A stretch of 64,000 nucleotides of DNA from assembly GCA_902552345.1 (NCBI GenBank), contig CACDGO010000001.1, positions 62,001 to 126,000 of the forward strand, given 5' to 3'. A model generated the notes under the pieces. The model made no database searches, was not told the origin of the DNA, and worked only from the letters and a program-made list of their open reading frames with translations. This DNA comes from an uncultured Pelagibacteraceae bacterium (GTDB lineage: Bacteria; Pseudomonadota; Alphaproteobacteria; Pelagibacterales; Pelagibacteraceae). How positions within the stretch are numbered: position 1 is the stretch's first letter; the number at the start of each line of letters is the position of its first letter. The position numbers and the translations under genes are program-made. Shown here piece by piece: positions 19,246-28,804 of this stretch.

Positions 19246-21330
19246 TTATTTTAAAATCTTTGCAGTTTTTAAAATAAAAGAATATTCTTCAGCTAGTTCA
19301 GTGATAGCGTTGTCGCGGCCTGACATTCCACCATGACCGGCTGCCTCCATTTTACACTTAAGCAACTGAGTATTATTATCACTTTTCAAATCTCTAAGTT
19401 TTGCAACATACTTTACAGGCTCAGAGTAAAGGACACGATTATCGAACAAAGATGTTGTTATAAGCATAGGAGGGTAATCTTTTTTTTCAATATTATTATA
19501 GGGTGAGTAAGATAAAATATATTCAAAATATTCTTTACTCTTAATTGGGTTTCCCCACATCTCCCATTCTCCTGGAGTTAATGGTAATTTTTCATTTAGC
19601 ATTGTAGTCATAGTGTCTACGAAAGGCACTAATAAAAGCATTCCAAAAAATAAATCTGGAGATAAGTTAGCTACCGCTCCACCTGTAAGACCTCCAGCTG
19701 ATCCACCGTAAAAACAAATTCCACCCTTATAAGTATATCTTTGTTCTATTAAATGATTTGCACATGCCACATAATCTAGAAAAGTATTTTTCTTTAATTT
19801 TTTTTTGCCCTCCGTGTGCCAGCTATCACCAAGGTCGCCTCCGCCTCTAATATGCGCTATTGCGAAAATAATTCCTCTATCTACAAGACAAAATCTTGAA
19901 GCGCTAAATGAACAATTAACCGAATGTTTATAAGCTCCGTAACTGTAGAGTAAGACTTTTGATTTTCCATCTTGTTTTGAGTCTTTTAATCTTACTAAAC
20001 TAACTGGTATCATACGACCATCGTGTGATCGAGCTTTAATTCTTTCCACCACATATTTGCTAGGATCGTGACCAGATGGAATTTCTGTTTCTTTAACTAA
20101 TTTTTTTTCTTTAGTGACAATATTATACTCATAAACTCTTCCTGGGGTTGCCATGCTCTCCCAACCAACTCTTATCATTGTAGTATTTGTATCTCTTTGC
20201 ATTAAAGAAATACTAGGAACGCCTATCGGTTCATCTGAAATTTTAATTTCCTCTTCTTTGTTAGTTTTAATATTTCTTACAAAAAGTTTTGGTATTGCAT
20301 CAGACTTTTCTGATCTAAGGATATAATCATCTAAAAATTCAAATCCACCGATAACAGTTTCTTTTTTAGCGGGGATAAAAACTTCTAATTTATCTATCTG
20401 ATTAGTCTTACATCTGAGCACCTTATAATCTCTAGCCCCTTCATTGGTATGAACATAAAAATAACCTTGCCAAGAGTCTATAGAATAACGAACATCATTT
20501 ATTCTTTCTTTAAAAAGGGTGGGATTAATTTCTTTAGTATCAGTAGGAAAAAAATATTCCTCAGATGTGATATGATCAGAAGTACTAATTATGAAATATT
20601 TTTCATCAGAAGTAATACCTATGCCACACGTAAAAGTTTCATCTTTTTCCTCAAAAATTAGCTGATCTTGATCGGAGCAAGTTCCAATTACATGTTTAAA
20701 TATTTGTCTTGGTCTATGATATTTATCCAATTTTGAATAAAAAAAACTTTTATTATCCAAGGCCCAGGTGACACTTCCGCTTGTATTTTCAATTACATCT
20801 TTTTCATTTTTTCCTGTTCTAAGATCTCTCAAATAAATTGTGTAATATTCCGATCCTTTTAAATCTAGAGAATAAGAAATAAAATTATCACAATAAGAAG
20901 CACTTACAGTTCCAACCCCAAAATATTCAGAACCAGTTTTCTTTTTCTCCAAATCACCATCAAAAAATATTTCTTCAGGTTTAGATCCATCAATGAGTTG
21001 CCTCATTCTCTTACCGTAATTACCTTTGGCTTCTGTTTTAGACCAATAATAGTATCTTTTATCTTTATATTTTAATCCAGTATCATCTAATTTAATTTTT
21101 CCTTTGATTTCGTTAAATAAATTTTTCTGTAATTCCTTAACGTCTGTAAAGTAGTCTTCAGTTATTTTGTTGTTAGCTTCTATGTAATTTTTGACCTCAG
21201 CATTCAACTTTTTTGGATCCTTTAAAACTTCAAGTATATTTGGCTGATCAACCCACGAATAATCATCTTCTAGTGGAATCCCGTGATAATTTTTCGTAGT
21301 CTTTATTTTCTTAAGTTTTGGTATATTCAT
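19246..21330 (-). CDS. ptrB: Oligopeptidase B / prolyl oligopeptidase (S9A)
   Basis: GGSAGGLTGG nucleophile elbow; IAHIRGGGDLGDSWHTEGK; DTMTTMLNEKLPLTPGEWEMWGNP. Confidence 0.9.
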   Translation of the reverse strand: MNIPKLKKIKTTKNYHGIPLEDDYSWVDQPNILEVLKDPKKLNAEVKNYIEANNKITEDYFTDVKELQKNLFNEIKGKIKLDDTGLKYKDKRYYYWSKTEAKGNYGKRMRQLIDGSKPEEIFFDGDLEKKKTGSEYFGVGTVSASYCDNFISYSLDLKGSEYYTIYLRDLRTGKNEKDVIENTSGSVTWALDNKSFFYSKLDKYHRPRQIFKHVIGTCSDQDQLIFEEKDETFTCGIGITSDEKYFIISTSDHITSEEYFFPTDTKEINPTLFKERINDVRYSIDSWQGYFYVHTNEGARDYKVLRCKTNQIDKLEVFIPAKKETVIGGFEFLDDYILRSEKSDAIPKLFVRNIKTNKEEEIKISDEPIGVPSISLMQRDTNTTMIRVGWESMATPGRVYEYNIVTKEKKLVKETEIPSGHDPSKYVVERIKARSHDGRMIPVSLVRLKDSKQDGKSKVLLYSYGAYKHSVNCSFSASRFCLVDRGIIFAIAHIRGGGDLGDSWHTEGKKKLKKNTFLDYVACANHLIEQRYTYKGGICFYGGSAGGLTGGAVANLSPDLFFGMLLLVPFVDTMTTMLNEKLPLTPGEWEMWGNPIKSKEYFEYILSYSPYNNIEKKDYPPMLITTSLFDNRVLYSEPVKYVAKLRDLKSDNNTQLLKCKMEAAGHGGMSGRDNAITELAEEYSFILKTAKILK

Positions 21331-21343
21331 ACTTAGAAATTAT

Positions 21344-21856
21344 ATGAATTTGTTTTTGTTGGGAATTATCATTTTCGTCGTAATCTACCTTTTTCTAAAT
21401 TGGTTCGCTAGAGCTAGTTCAAAAAAGATAGCTACTAATATAAAAAAAATTGCAGTTTATATATCACTAATTCTAGCTGTTTTATTTACGATCGGTGGTA
21501 AATTCATCTTTAGTCTTCCAATGTGGTTGATCTTGCTTTCTGGGCTAAAGATAAAGGGATTTACGGCATTACAATTTTACCAATTGTATCGATTAATACA
21601 GTTTATGAGAAATAATTCTGGGAGGTTTTCTCAAGGAAAGTTCGGTCAAACTCAAGGTTCATCAAGTCTTACATCAGAAGAAGCCTATAAATTATTGGGT
21701 CTTAAAAGAGGAGCAAGCAAAGAAGAAGTGTTAAAAGCTGCTAATCAATTACAAAAAAAAATTCATCCTGACATGAACCGCAATGTGGACAGTTCTAGAT
21801 TGAGTCAGTTAGTCAATGAAGCTAAAGAAAAAATAATCAAAACTGATTTTAGTTAG
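21344..21856 (+). CDS. Membrane-anchored J-domain protein
   Basis: N-terminal TM segments then EEAYKLLGLKRGASKEEVLKAANQLQKKIHPDMN (HPD). Confidence 0.82.
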   Translation: MNLFLLGIIIFVVIYLFLNWFARASSKKIATNIKKIAVYISLILAVLFTIGGKFIFSLPMWLILLSGLKIKGFTALQFYQLYRLIQFMRNNSGRFSQGKFGQTQGSSSLTSEEAYKLLGLKRGASKEEVLKAANQLQKKIHPDMNRNVDSSRLSQLVNEAKEKIIKTDFS

Positions 21857-22811
21857 ATAAAAGCTTAATACATTTATTATAAATTTTATCAAAAGAAATC
21901 TTATTTGCACCTAGAGTATCGTGGGTGGTTGTTTCCTCAGTTTCTCCCTCTGGAATTATTACATTAATATTTTCTGAATACTTTCCGTAAGCAAGAACCG
22001 GGCTATCCATAAACAAAGCCACAGTTTTTAAATTTAAAGCAGCACTAATATGCATAAATCCAGTATCATTTCCACAATACAAATTACAATTAGCTATTAT
22101 AGGCAACATCTCGTTTATCTTGTAATTATTTAAAGAAATACAATTCGATCCAATATTTGAGTTTAATATCTCATCTATTAATCGTTGATCATTTTTTCCA
22201 GCGGCTAAATAAAATTTCGAGGGGTATTTTTCATTTATTTTTTCGATTAATTTTATAAAATTTTTAATGCCCCAGCGCTTTGTCGGTCCAGATGCACTTA
22301 TTCCTAAAACAATATTTTTATGACTTTGAGACATATCTTTTTTAGCTTTAAGAATTTTTTTTTCGCTGATTAAAAGATTTGGTTGAGTTGATACGATTTT
22401 GTTTAGTTCATTTTCAGTAAAAATTTTTGCAGTATTAACTACGTGTTGTCCTTTTTTTCTAAATAATGGATATTGAGCTATTTTTTTAATACCTGCGAAT
22501 TTACAAATTAAAAAATATCTTATTGAACTATTAAAGATGAATACTTTATCAAATTTTTTTTCTTTTATATCTTTTGCTAATTTAAAAAATCCACTCAGTC
22601 CATCATGGCAACCGTTATTATCATTTAATCGATCTAATGTTATTACTTCACTAATGTGAGGGTCATCCAGAAAAAGATCTTTTGCTCTTGTATTTTCTTT
22701 AGCTAATATTGAAACAGGTTTTCCATATTTTTTTGAGATTTCATGCATATAATTTATGTGAATTATACAGTCACCCAGGCCTACTTTATTTATGAGAATC
22801 AGAACTTTCAT
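21849..22811 (-). CDS. Glycosyltransferase family 9 (heptosyltransferase-like)
   Basis: GLGDCIIHINYM; GISASGPTKRWGIKNFIKLI; GNDTGFMHISAAL. Confidence 0.8.
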   Translation of the reverse strand: MKVLILINKVGLGDCIIHINYMHEISKKYGKPVSILAKENTRAKDLFLDDPHISEVITLDRLNDNNGCHDGLSGFFKLAKDIKEKKFDKVFIFNSSIRYFLICKFAGIKKIAQYPLFRKKGQHVVNTAKIFTENELNKIVSTQPNLLISEKKILKAKKDMSQSHKNIVLGISASGPTKRWGIKNFIKLIEKINEKYPSKFYLAAGKNDQRLIDEILNSNIGSNCISLNNYKINEMLPIIANCNLYCGNDTGFMHISAALNLKTVALFMDSPVLAYGKYSENINVIIPEGETEETTTHDTLGANKISFDKIYNKCIKLLSN

Positions 22812-22858
22812 TTTTGAAACTTATACTATATTTTATCTCAATAAATTGGGACAATAAG

Positions 22859-23743
22859 ATGATAAAACGAGGTGTATACGCAGCTAGTTTGAGTGTATTA
22901 AACAAAGACTTAACGTTAAATGTTGAGGCCACCATTTTTCATGGTGAGCATTTAATCAAAAAAGGTTGCACAGGTGTTTTTTTCTTTGGTTCAACGGGAG
23001 CAAGTCAGCTGCTTACTTTGCAAGAAAAAAAAGAATTTATCTCAAAAATTGCTATCCATAAATTGAGAAAACAGTTCTTTTTAGGAACCGGATGTAATTC
23101 TTTAAATGATAATATTGATTTAATAAAATATGCAATGGAGTTTGAATTTAGGGATTTTTTAATTATGCCTCCTGCATACTATAAAGGAAATACTGATGAG
23201 GGAGTTTTTGAATTTTATAAGAAAATAATAACTGCAACGCCTAAAGCAAAAATAATTTTATATAATTTTGAAAAATTAAGTGGCTACAAGTTTTCAGTTG
23301 AAGCAGTAACAAAGCTTATTAAAGCATTTCCAGAAAACATAATTGGTTGCAAAGACTCTAGTTATAACTTATTTGAAACTTTAAAAATCTCAAACTTTTT
23401 GATGTTTCCAGGATCAGAAGCAAAACTGCTTAAGGGATTAAAACTTGGATGTTCTGGATGTATTTCTGCAGTAACAAATGTAACTCACTCCATAGCTAGA
23501 AAAGTGTTTGATGATTTTGAAAATAAAAATCTACAGACTAAAAATGATCAATTGATAGCTGTAAGAGAGACATTCGATCAATATAATCTGATATCAGCTT
23601 TGCATAGTTTTCATTCGATAAAAGATGAGAATTATAAGAATATATTACCTCCGCTAACTTTATTAAGTGAGGAAAAACAGAGAGAACTTATTGAAAAACT
23701 AAATAAACTTAAATTTACTAGTGAAAATAACTTAGCGGCTTAA
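22859..23743 (+). CDS. Dihydrodipicolinate synthase-family protein
   Basis: GCTGVFFFGSTGASQLLT; GCKDSS; likely start at internal Met 22859 (MIKRGVYAAS). Confidence 0.8.
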   Translation: MIKRGVYAASLSVLNKDLTLNVEATIFHGEHLIKKGCTGVFFFGSTGASQLLTLQEKKEFISKIAIHKLRKQFFLGTGCNSLNDNIDLIKYAMEFEFRDFLIMPPAYYKGNTDEGVFEFYKKIITATPKAKIILYNFEKLSGYKFSVEAVTKLIKAFPENIIGCKDSSYNLFETLKISNFLMFPGSEAKLLKGLKLGCSGCISAVTNVTHSIARKVFDDFENKNLQTKNDQLIAVRETFDQYNLISALHSFHSIKDENYKNILPPLTLLSEEKQRELIEKLNKLKFTSENNLAA

Positions 23744-23745
23744 TT

Positions 23746-24951
23746 ATGATATTAGCAAGAGTCTTATCTAAAATATATAAAGAAGACGGAATAATACTGG
23801 TTGATCCAAAGGGCCAAAAATATATTTGTGGCAACCCAAGATCAGAAAAACCAATTACCTTAAAAATTTTACAGGAGAGACTTTCGACTAAATTAATATT
23901 ATTTCCTGAAATAGCCTTCCCAGAAGCTTACATGAACGAAGAACTTATAATTGAGAATGCCTCTTTAAGGGAATTTATTTTAGGCTTTGTAAAAAATCTT
24001 GGAAGAACTGAAGTTACTTTACCAAGTTTAATTTCTAAAAAAATATATGGTATTTGGAGAACTTTAACAAATTTTAATCTTCCAGGAAAATCAAAAAAAA
24101 ATGTTGAACATCACTACGATGTAGGTGGCCCTAAAGGAGAAAAGCTCTATGATTTATTTTTAGATAAAAGTTTACGTCAATATTCAATGGCTATGTGGTT
24201 TGATGATACTAAAACACTTGAAGAGGCCCAACAAAATAAAGTAGATCATATAATTAAAAAATTAGATATTAAACCTGGCATGAAAGTTTTAGATGTTGGA
24301 TGTGGCTGGGGTGGACTTGCTTTTGAAATGGCTAAACAAAAGGGATGTGAAGTCCTAGGAATTACTTTAAGTCATAATCAATTAGATTACTGCAAAAAGA
24401 AAGCAAAAGAGCTAAATTTAGATAATCAAGTTAGGTTTGAGATTATGGATTATAGAAACGTTACAGGTTTATTTGATAGGAGTGTTTCGGTTGGCGCTTT
24501 TGAACATTTTGGACGTAAATTCTATAATATTTTTTTTAAAAAAATGAATGAGGTTTTGAAAGATGACGGAATATTCTTACTTCATACGATTGGTGTAGTA
24601 GATAAACCCTCACCGGCTAATCTTTTCATTCAAAAGTATATTTTTCCAGGAGGGGTATGTCCTTCATTGAGTCAAATTATCAATCCAATAGAAAAGACCG
24701 GATTAATTGTGAACGATATAGAGACTTTAATTAGGCACTATGATAAAACTCTTGAGAGCTGGTTGAAACGTTTTTTGGCTAATAAAAATAAAGTAAAAGA
24801 TTTATTCGATGAAAAATTTGTTAAATGCTACGAATATTATATGGCATCTTGTGAAGCGGCTTTCAAATATAGAGACCTAGTGGTTTTTCAATTACAAATT
24901 GTGAAAAACTTTAATAACGCCAAAAGAACAAGAAACTACCTTTATTCCTGA
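23746..24951 (+). CDS. cfa: Cyclopropane-fatty-acyl-phospholipid synthase family methyltransferase
   Basis: VEHHYDVG, LDVGCGWGGLAFEMA, SVGAFEHFG, LHTIG. Confidence 0.9.
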   Translation: MILARVLSKIYKEDGIILVDPKGQKYICGNPRSEKPITLKILQERLSTKLILFPEIAFPEAYMNEELIIENASLREFILGFVKNLGRTEVTLPSLISKKIYGIWRTLTNFNLPGKSKKNVEHHYDVGGPKGEKLYDLFLDKSLRQYSMAMWFDDTKTLEEAQQNKVDHIIKKLDIKPGMKVLDVGCGWGGLAFEMAKQKGCEVLGITLSHNQLDYCKKKAKELNLDNQVRFEIMDYRNVTGLFDRSVSVGAFEHFGRKFYNIFFKKMNEVLKDDGIFLLHTIGVVDKPSPANLFIQKYIFPGGVCPSLSQIINPIEKTGLIVNDIETLIRHYDKTLESWLKRFLANKNKVKDLFDEKFVKCYEYYMASCEAAFKYRDLVVFQLQIVKNFNNAKRTRNYLYS

Positions 24952-24976
24952 AAACTGTTATTAAATAAGTAACAGC

Positions 24977-26188
24977 ATGAAAAGAAAAAAAAAAAAACTT
25001 AAGAAAATTAAGTCAATAAAATCAAAAAGAACAAAACTTAAAAAAAGCAATAAAAAGCCCAAAGTAATTGCAAAAAGAAAATCAAAAACAAAAAAATCAA
25101 TAAAAAGTAAAATTAGAAAAACAAAATTTAAAAAAAATAAAATTAAATTTCGAAGATCGAAAAGAAAAAAAACACAAAAAACAAGAGTAGTTATTTCAAG
25201 CCTTTTAAGTTTAAGTGATAAAATTAAATCAATGTTTAGGTTCAATTTAAATCTTGACCAATCGTTGCAGAATTTTTTTCAAGGCATTTCTAATCGAGTT
25301 TTAAATATTAAAAAAGTTATTCAAGAAGAAAGGGCAAAACAAAAAGAGAAAAAAATAAAAGAAATGGAAAGAGAAAAAATAGAAGCAAAAAAACGGTTTA
25401 TGCAACAAGAGGAAATAGCACTTAAAGCTAAAGCATTAGAACTTAAAGAGGAAAAAGAATTAAGCCGTCAATTATCAATTGATATAAAAAGATTTTTAAG
25501 AGAGGATCAAGCTGAACTTAGAAGAGAGCGAGCAGAAAAACAAAAGAAATTTTTAGAACAAATTAGACTTGAAAAGAAAATTGAGAGTTTTGTTCGTAGA
25601 GAGGAAAAAGAAGTTCAAGCTCTTTCAAAATATGTTCTAAGCCAACAAAGAGAGTCCTACGAAGAAGTTAAACTGCGTATAGATAAAATTAAAGAGAAAT
25701 ATAAAGCTTTAAGACAACAAAAAGTTGAAGAAGCAATTAGAGAACGACTGAATCAATTTGGTGTTGAAGTTAAAGATAGTGATACTAAAGAAATATTATT
25801 AGAGAAAGAGAGAATTTACAACGAGGAAAGAGAGAAGGTAGAGTATGCACTTGAATCTTTCTATAGAGCTTCCCATTCACTTTGTTTCATGATTTCAAAA
25901 AGGTATTTGAGTAAACATCTTCCAATTATGAGGTGTATTGATAAAAGAATAGAAGAGAGTTCAATATATATTAAATGGGATGATACACCTGAAAATGAAT
26001 GGCTAATTTGTATTTATTTAAAGAACGATTCTCCTACTCAAGGAATAGTTATTGAAGATAAAACTGACCCAGAAAATAATATATCTAAAGAATTTAATAG
26101 AGATCAGATCTTTGATGCCTCAGATTTTATGGTAGATTCACTGACGGCTTTACTAGACAGAGAGAGAAATAAAAGAAAAGCTAGTTGA
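24977..26188 (+). CDS. Large protein with extremely Lys/Arg-rich N-terminus, coiled-coil middle and uncharacterised C-terminal domain
   Basis: Residues 1-70 nearly all K/R/S/T/I; long E/K/R helix; conserved-looking C-terminus (LCFMISKRYLSKHLPIMRC...). Confidence 0.75.
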   Translation: MKRKKKKLKKIKSIKSKRTKLKKSNKKPKVIAKRKSKTKKSIKSKIRKTKFKKNKIKFRRSKRKKTQKTRVVISSLLSLSDKIKSMFRFNLNLDQSLQNFFQGISNRVLNIKKVIQEERAKQKEKKIKEMEREKIEAKKRFMQQEEIALKAKALELKEEKELSRQLSIDIKRFLREDQAELRRERAEKQKKFLEQIRLEKKIESFVRREEKEVQALSKYVLSQQRESYEEVKLRIDKIKEKYKALRQQKVEEAIRERLNQFGVEVKDSDTKEILLEKERIYNEEREKVEYALESFYRASHSLCFMISKRYLSKHLPIMRCIDKRIEESSIYIKWDDTPENEWLICIYLKNDSPTQGIVIEDKTDPENNISKEFNRDQIFDASDFMVDSLTALLDRERNKRKAS

Positions 26189-27260
26189 TAAGATCTTTTA
26201 ATTTTTTAATCTCACCGATTTTAAATATAATTGCCTCCTCTTTTTTGTAGCCAAACTTTTCAGCATTTTCTTTAAACCTTACAGGAGGTTCCCAGATTGG
26301 CTCTAAACTTAATATTGCTGTTCCCCAATGCATTCCTATAACTTTTTTTACTTCTAGGTCTTTCATTAAAGATAAAAGTTCTTCAGGATTTGCGTGAGCT
26401 GTAGATTTGTCTTTGACTGGAATAATCGGATAGAAATTGTAAGCACCCAAATTCCCAAAACCCAAATCAATAGGGCCAAATTTTTTTCCTAATTCCTTGT
26501 AAAATGGCGCTGGTCCAGTATCACAAGCAAAAAAGATTTTTTTACCTTTGTATTCAATTAAAAAGCTCCCCCAAAGTGATCTATTCGTATTTCCATCTCC
26601 CCAAATCCATCGTTTAGACCAATGTTGACTTGGAAGCATTGTAACTGTGATTTCATCATTAATTTTAATTTTGTCAAACCAATCCATTTCTTTAACAGTA
26701 CTTTTTCTATATCCATTTTTAGTGAAATATTTCCCAAGCTTAAGAGGCACAAGAACTTTAGTATTCTTATAAGGAAAGTTTTTTATTGTACGAATACTCA
26801 TGTGATCATAATGATTGTGTGTCAGCAAAAATAAATCTATCTTAGGAAGTTCTTTAAGAGTTAAAGGGGACTTTATGTATTTCTTTGGACCAAATATCAT
26901 AGGTCCATAATTTTTTTCGAAAACTGGATCAGTAATAATTGTAGTATCTCCAAGTTTAATTATAAAGCTCGCGTGATCAAGCCACATCACGTATGAGTCA
27001 GATTTATGTTTTTCAAGATTTTTTAAAACTATTTGTTTATCTATTACATGTTCAGGTGGATAATCAATCTTAAGTTTCTTTTTTTCCTCCCTAAAAACTT
27101 TCCAATCCCATTTAAAATTTGGATCTCTTTTTGGACCCCCCTCAAGGTTTCTAAAAGCATATAATTTTCCGTCTTTATAAATATGATGATAAGGTTTTTC
27201 CATAGCATTTAAACTAATACTTAATGAAAATAATATACACAGAATAAGGGGTATTCGCAT
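26181..27260 (-). CDS. Exported metallo-beta-lactamase-fold hydrolase (NAPE-PLD/UlaG-like)
   Basis: WLDHASFIIKLGDTTIITDPVF, LLTHNHYDHMS, ACDTGPAPFYKELG; signal peptide MRIPLILCILFSLSISLNA if start is Met8 of the ORF. Confidence 0.82.
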   Translation of the reverse strand: MRIPLILCILFSLSISLNAMEKPYHHIYKDGKLYAFRNLEGGPKRDPNFKWDWKVFREEKKKLKIDYPPEHVIDKQIVLKNLEKHKSDSYVMWLDHASFIIKLGDTTIITDPVFEKNYGPMIFGPKKYIKSPLTLKELPKIDLFLLTHNHYDHMSIRTIKNFPYKNTKVLVPLKLGKYFTKNGYRKSTVKEMDWFDKIKINDEITVTMLPSQHWSKRWIWGDGNTNRSLWGSFLIEYKGKKIFFACDTGPAPFYKELGKKFGPIDLGFGNLGAYNFYPIIPVKDKSTAHANPEELLSLMKDLEVKKVIGMHWGTAILSLEPIWEPPVRFKENAEKFGYKKEEAIIFKIGEIKKLKDLIN

Positions 27261-27298
27261 ACCCCTTATTAGCACAGACAATTGAATTTGAAAGGAAA

Positions 27299-27502
27299 TT
27301 AAATATCTGAACAGTTAGATTTATTTATTCTTTTATCAAATGATTTAATCGCTTCTTCTGAGATAACCCAAACATACGAGCTTTCTTTTAAACCATTCTC
27401 GTCAGCCGCAGTACATCTTTTACCAAATTTTACTTTGGCTATGTTGCCTCCAGCACAATTAGTTAACATTAACAACAAAATTAAAGTAGATAATATTTTC
27501 AT
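27299..27502 (-). CDS. Small lipoprotein
   Basis: MKILSTLILLLMLTNCAGG lipobox. Confidence 0.6.
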   Translation of the reverse strand: MKILSTLILLLMLTNCAGGNIAKVKFGKRCTAADENGLKESSYVWVISEEAIKSFDKRINKSNCSDI

Positions 27503-27574
27503 AATTAAAATTTACGCTCAGAGTCTGTGCTTTGCTTGGCATAATTTGGACCAAAAAAAGAAATTGAAACTTTA

Positions 27575-28003
27575 TTGAATAAGATAAACTTTAGCCTTAT
27601 GATTGAAATTATGTCCAAAAGCCACATTTATAAATTAAAAGTTTTTGTTGAGGACGTTGACTTTGGTCGGGTATTTTATTCTAGATATCTTCAGTATATC
27701 GAGAGAGCTAGAACAGAGCTCATTTACGAAAAATTTGGTCTAACTTTAACTCAACTTATGAACGAGCATGATATAATGTTTGTCGTTAGGACGTGCAACA
27801 TAAAATATCTAAAATCTGCTGTTTTTGAGGACAATTTAAGTGTTGAAACAACAGTTTTAAAAAAAACTAACGTTAGACTAAACTTGCTTCAAGAGGTAAA
27901 AAGAGATGCAGAAATTCTTGTCAGTGCAGAAGTGGAACTAGCAGTTATAGATCGAAGTGGGTCGATTAAAAAACTTACTGAAGATTTATTCGCAAAAATT
28001 TAA
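27575..28003 (+). CDS. ybgC: Acyl-CoA thioesterase, YbgC/4HBT family
   Basis: VEDVDFGRVFYSRYLQYIERARTELI; start may be 27611 (MSKSHIYKLKV). Confidence 0.87.
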   Translation: MNKINFSLMIEIMSKSHIYKLKVFVEDVDFGRVFYSRYLQYIERARTELIYEKFGLTLTQLMNEHDIMFVVRTCNIKYLKSAVFEDNLSVETTVLKKTNVRLNLLQEVKRDAEILVSAEVELAVIDRSGSIKKLTEDLFAKI

Positions 28004-28115
28004 ATTTGGCCAAGAAACGCCTAATATCTGCCTAAATTTTCGCTATAAACTATATTCAACTCAAGTTTGCAAAATCAGCAATACTGGTAGGGTTAAAAAT
28101 AAATTAAAAGGAATT

Positions 28116-28238
28116 ATGAAATCTAGATTAATAAAAAAAAACAAATTAAAAACAAATATTAATAAGAAATTCAAAAAAATCTCTCTATTCGAACTTCAAA
28201 ATAGTCCAAAATTTCTAAATTTTAGAGTTCGAGCATAA
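28116..28238 (+). CDS. Small basic protein (40 aa)
   Basis: MKSRLIKKNKLKTNINKKFKKISLFELQNSPKFLNFRVRA with AAAGGA SD; the supplied longer ORF 27957..28238 likely over-extends 5'. Confidence 0.5.
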   Translation: MKSRLIKKNKLKTNINKKFKKISLFELQNSPKFLNFRVRA

Positions 28239-28260
28239 TCTTTCCTCCTAAATAAATCAG

Positions 28261-28281
28261 TGGCTTAATTCAATTAGGCCA
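28261..28281 (+). terminator. Hairpin terminator
   Basis: TGGCTTAAT-tca-ATTAGGCCA followed by TTGTTTTT. Confidence 0.6.
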
Positions 28282-28314
28282 TTGTTTTTATGTCAATAAT
28301 TGTTAAATTAATCT

Positions 28315-28800
28315 GTGAAGCGTAATAAACCGAATAATAAAGTGGCAATCATTATGGGTTCCAAATCCGATTATCCCGTAATGAAAGAATGCGAGAAAAT
28401 TTTAAAGACTCTTAAAATCAAATTTCAATTATCAATTGTTAGTGCGCATAGAACACCCAAAAGAATGTTTGAATTTGCTGAGTCAGCTTCAAAAAACGGT
28501 TTTGGTGTAATCGTTGCTGGAGCAGGAGGTTCAGCTCATTTGCCTGGTATGGTGGCATCCTTATCTAGTTTACCAGTTATAGGAGTTCCGATTGAATCAA
28601 AAAAATTAAAGGGTTTAGATAGCTTATTATCAATAGTGCAAATGCCACAAGGTTGTCCCGTAGCTACAATGGCTATAAATGGATCAATGAATGCAGGTTT
28701 ACTCGCAGCTTCAATTATTGGAAATTTTGATGAAAAAATTAGATCAAATTTAGAAAAGTGGAAACGTTTACAAACTAAATCTATTAAAAAAAAACCTTGA
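28315..28800 (+). CDS. purE: N5-carboxyaminoimidazole ribonucleotide mutase
   Basis: IMGSKSDYPVMKEC, SAHRTPKRMFEFA, GAGGSAHLPGMVAS. Confidence 0.95.
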   Translation: MKRNKPNNKVAIIMGSKSDYPVMKECEKILKTLKIKFQLSIVSAHRTPKRMFEFAESASKNGFGVIVAGAGGSAHLPGMVASLSSLPVIGVPIESKKLKGLDSLLSIVQMPQGCPVATMAINGSMNAGLLAASIIGNFDEKIRSNLEKWKRLQTKSIKKKP

Positions 28801-28804
28801 TAAT

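Noticed and set aside
24961-25245. Minus-strand hydrophobic 94-aa ORF
   Set aside because: Mirror of the Lys-rich (AAA/AAG) repeats, giving poly-Phe/Leu; artefact of low-complexity antisense.
28004-28115. Possible ncRNA or tRNA-like sequence before the 40-aa ORF
   Set aside because: No cloverleaf, T-loop or strong stem found by eye.
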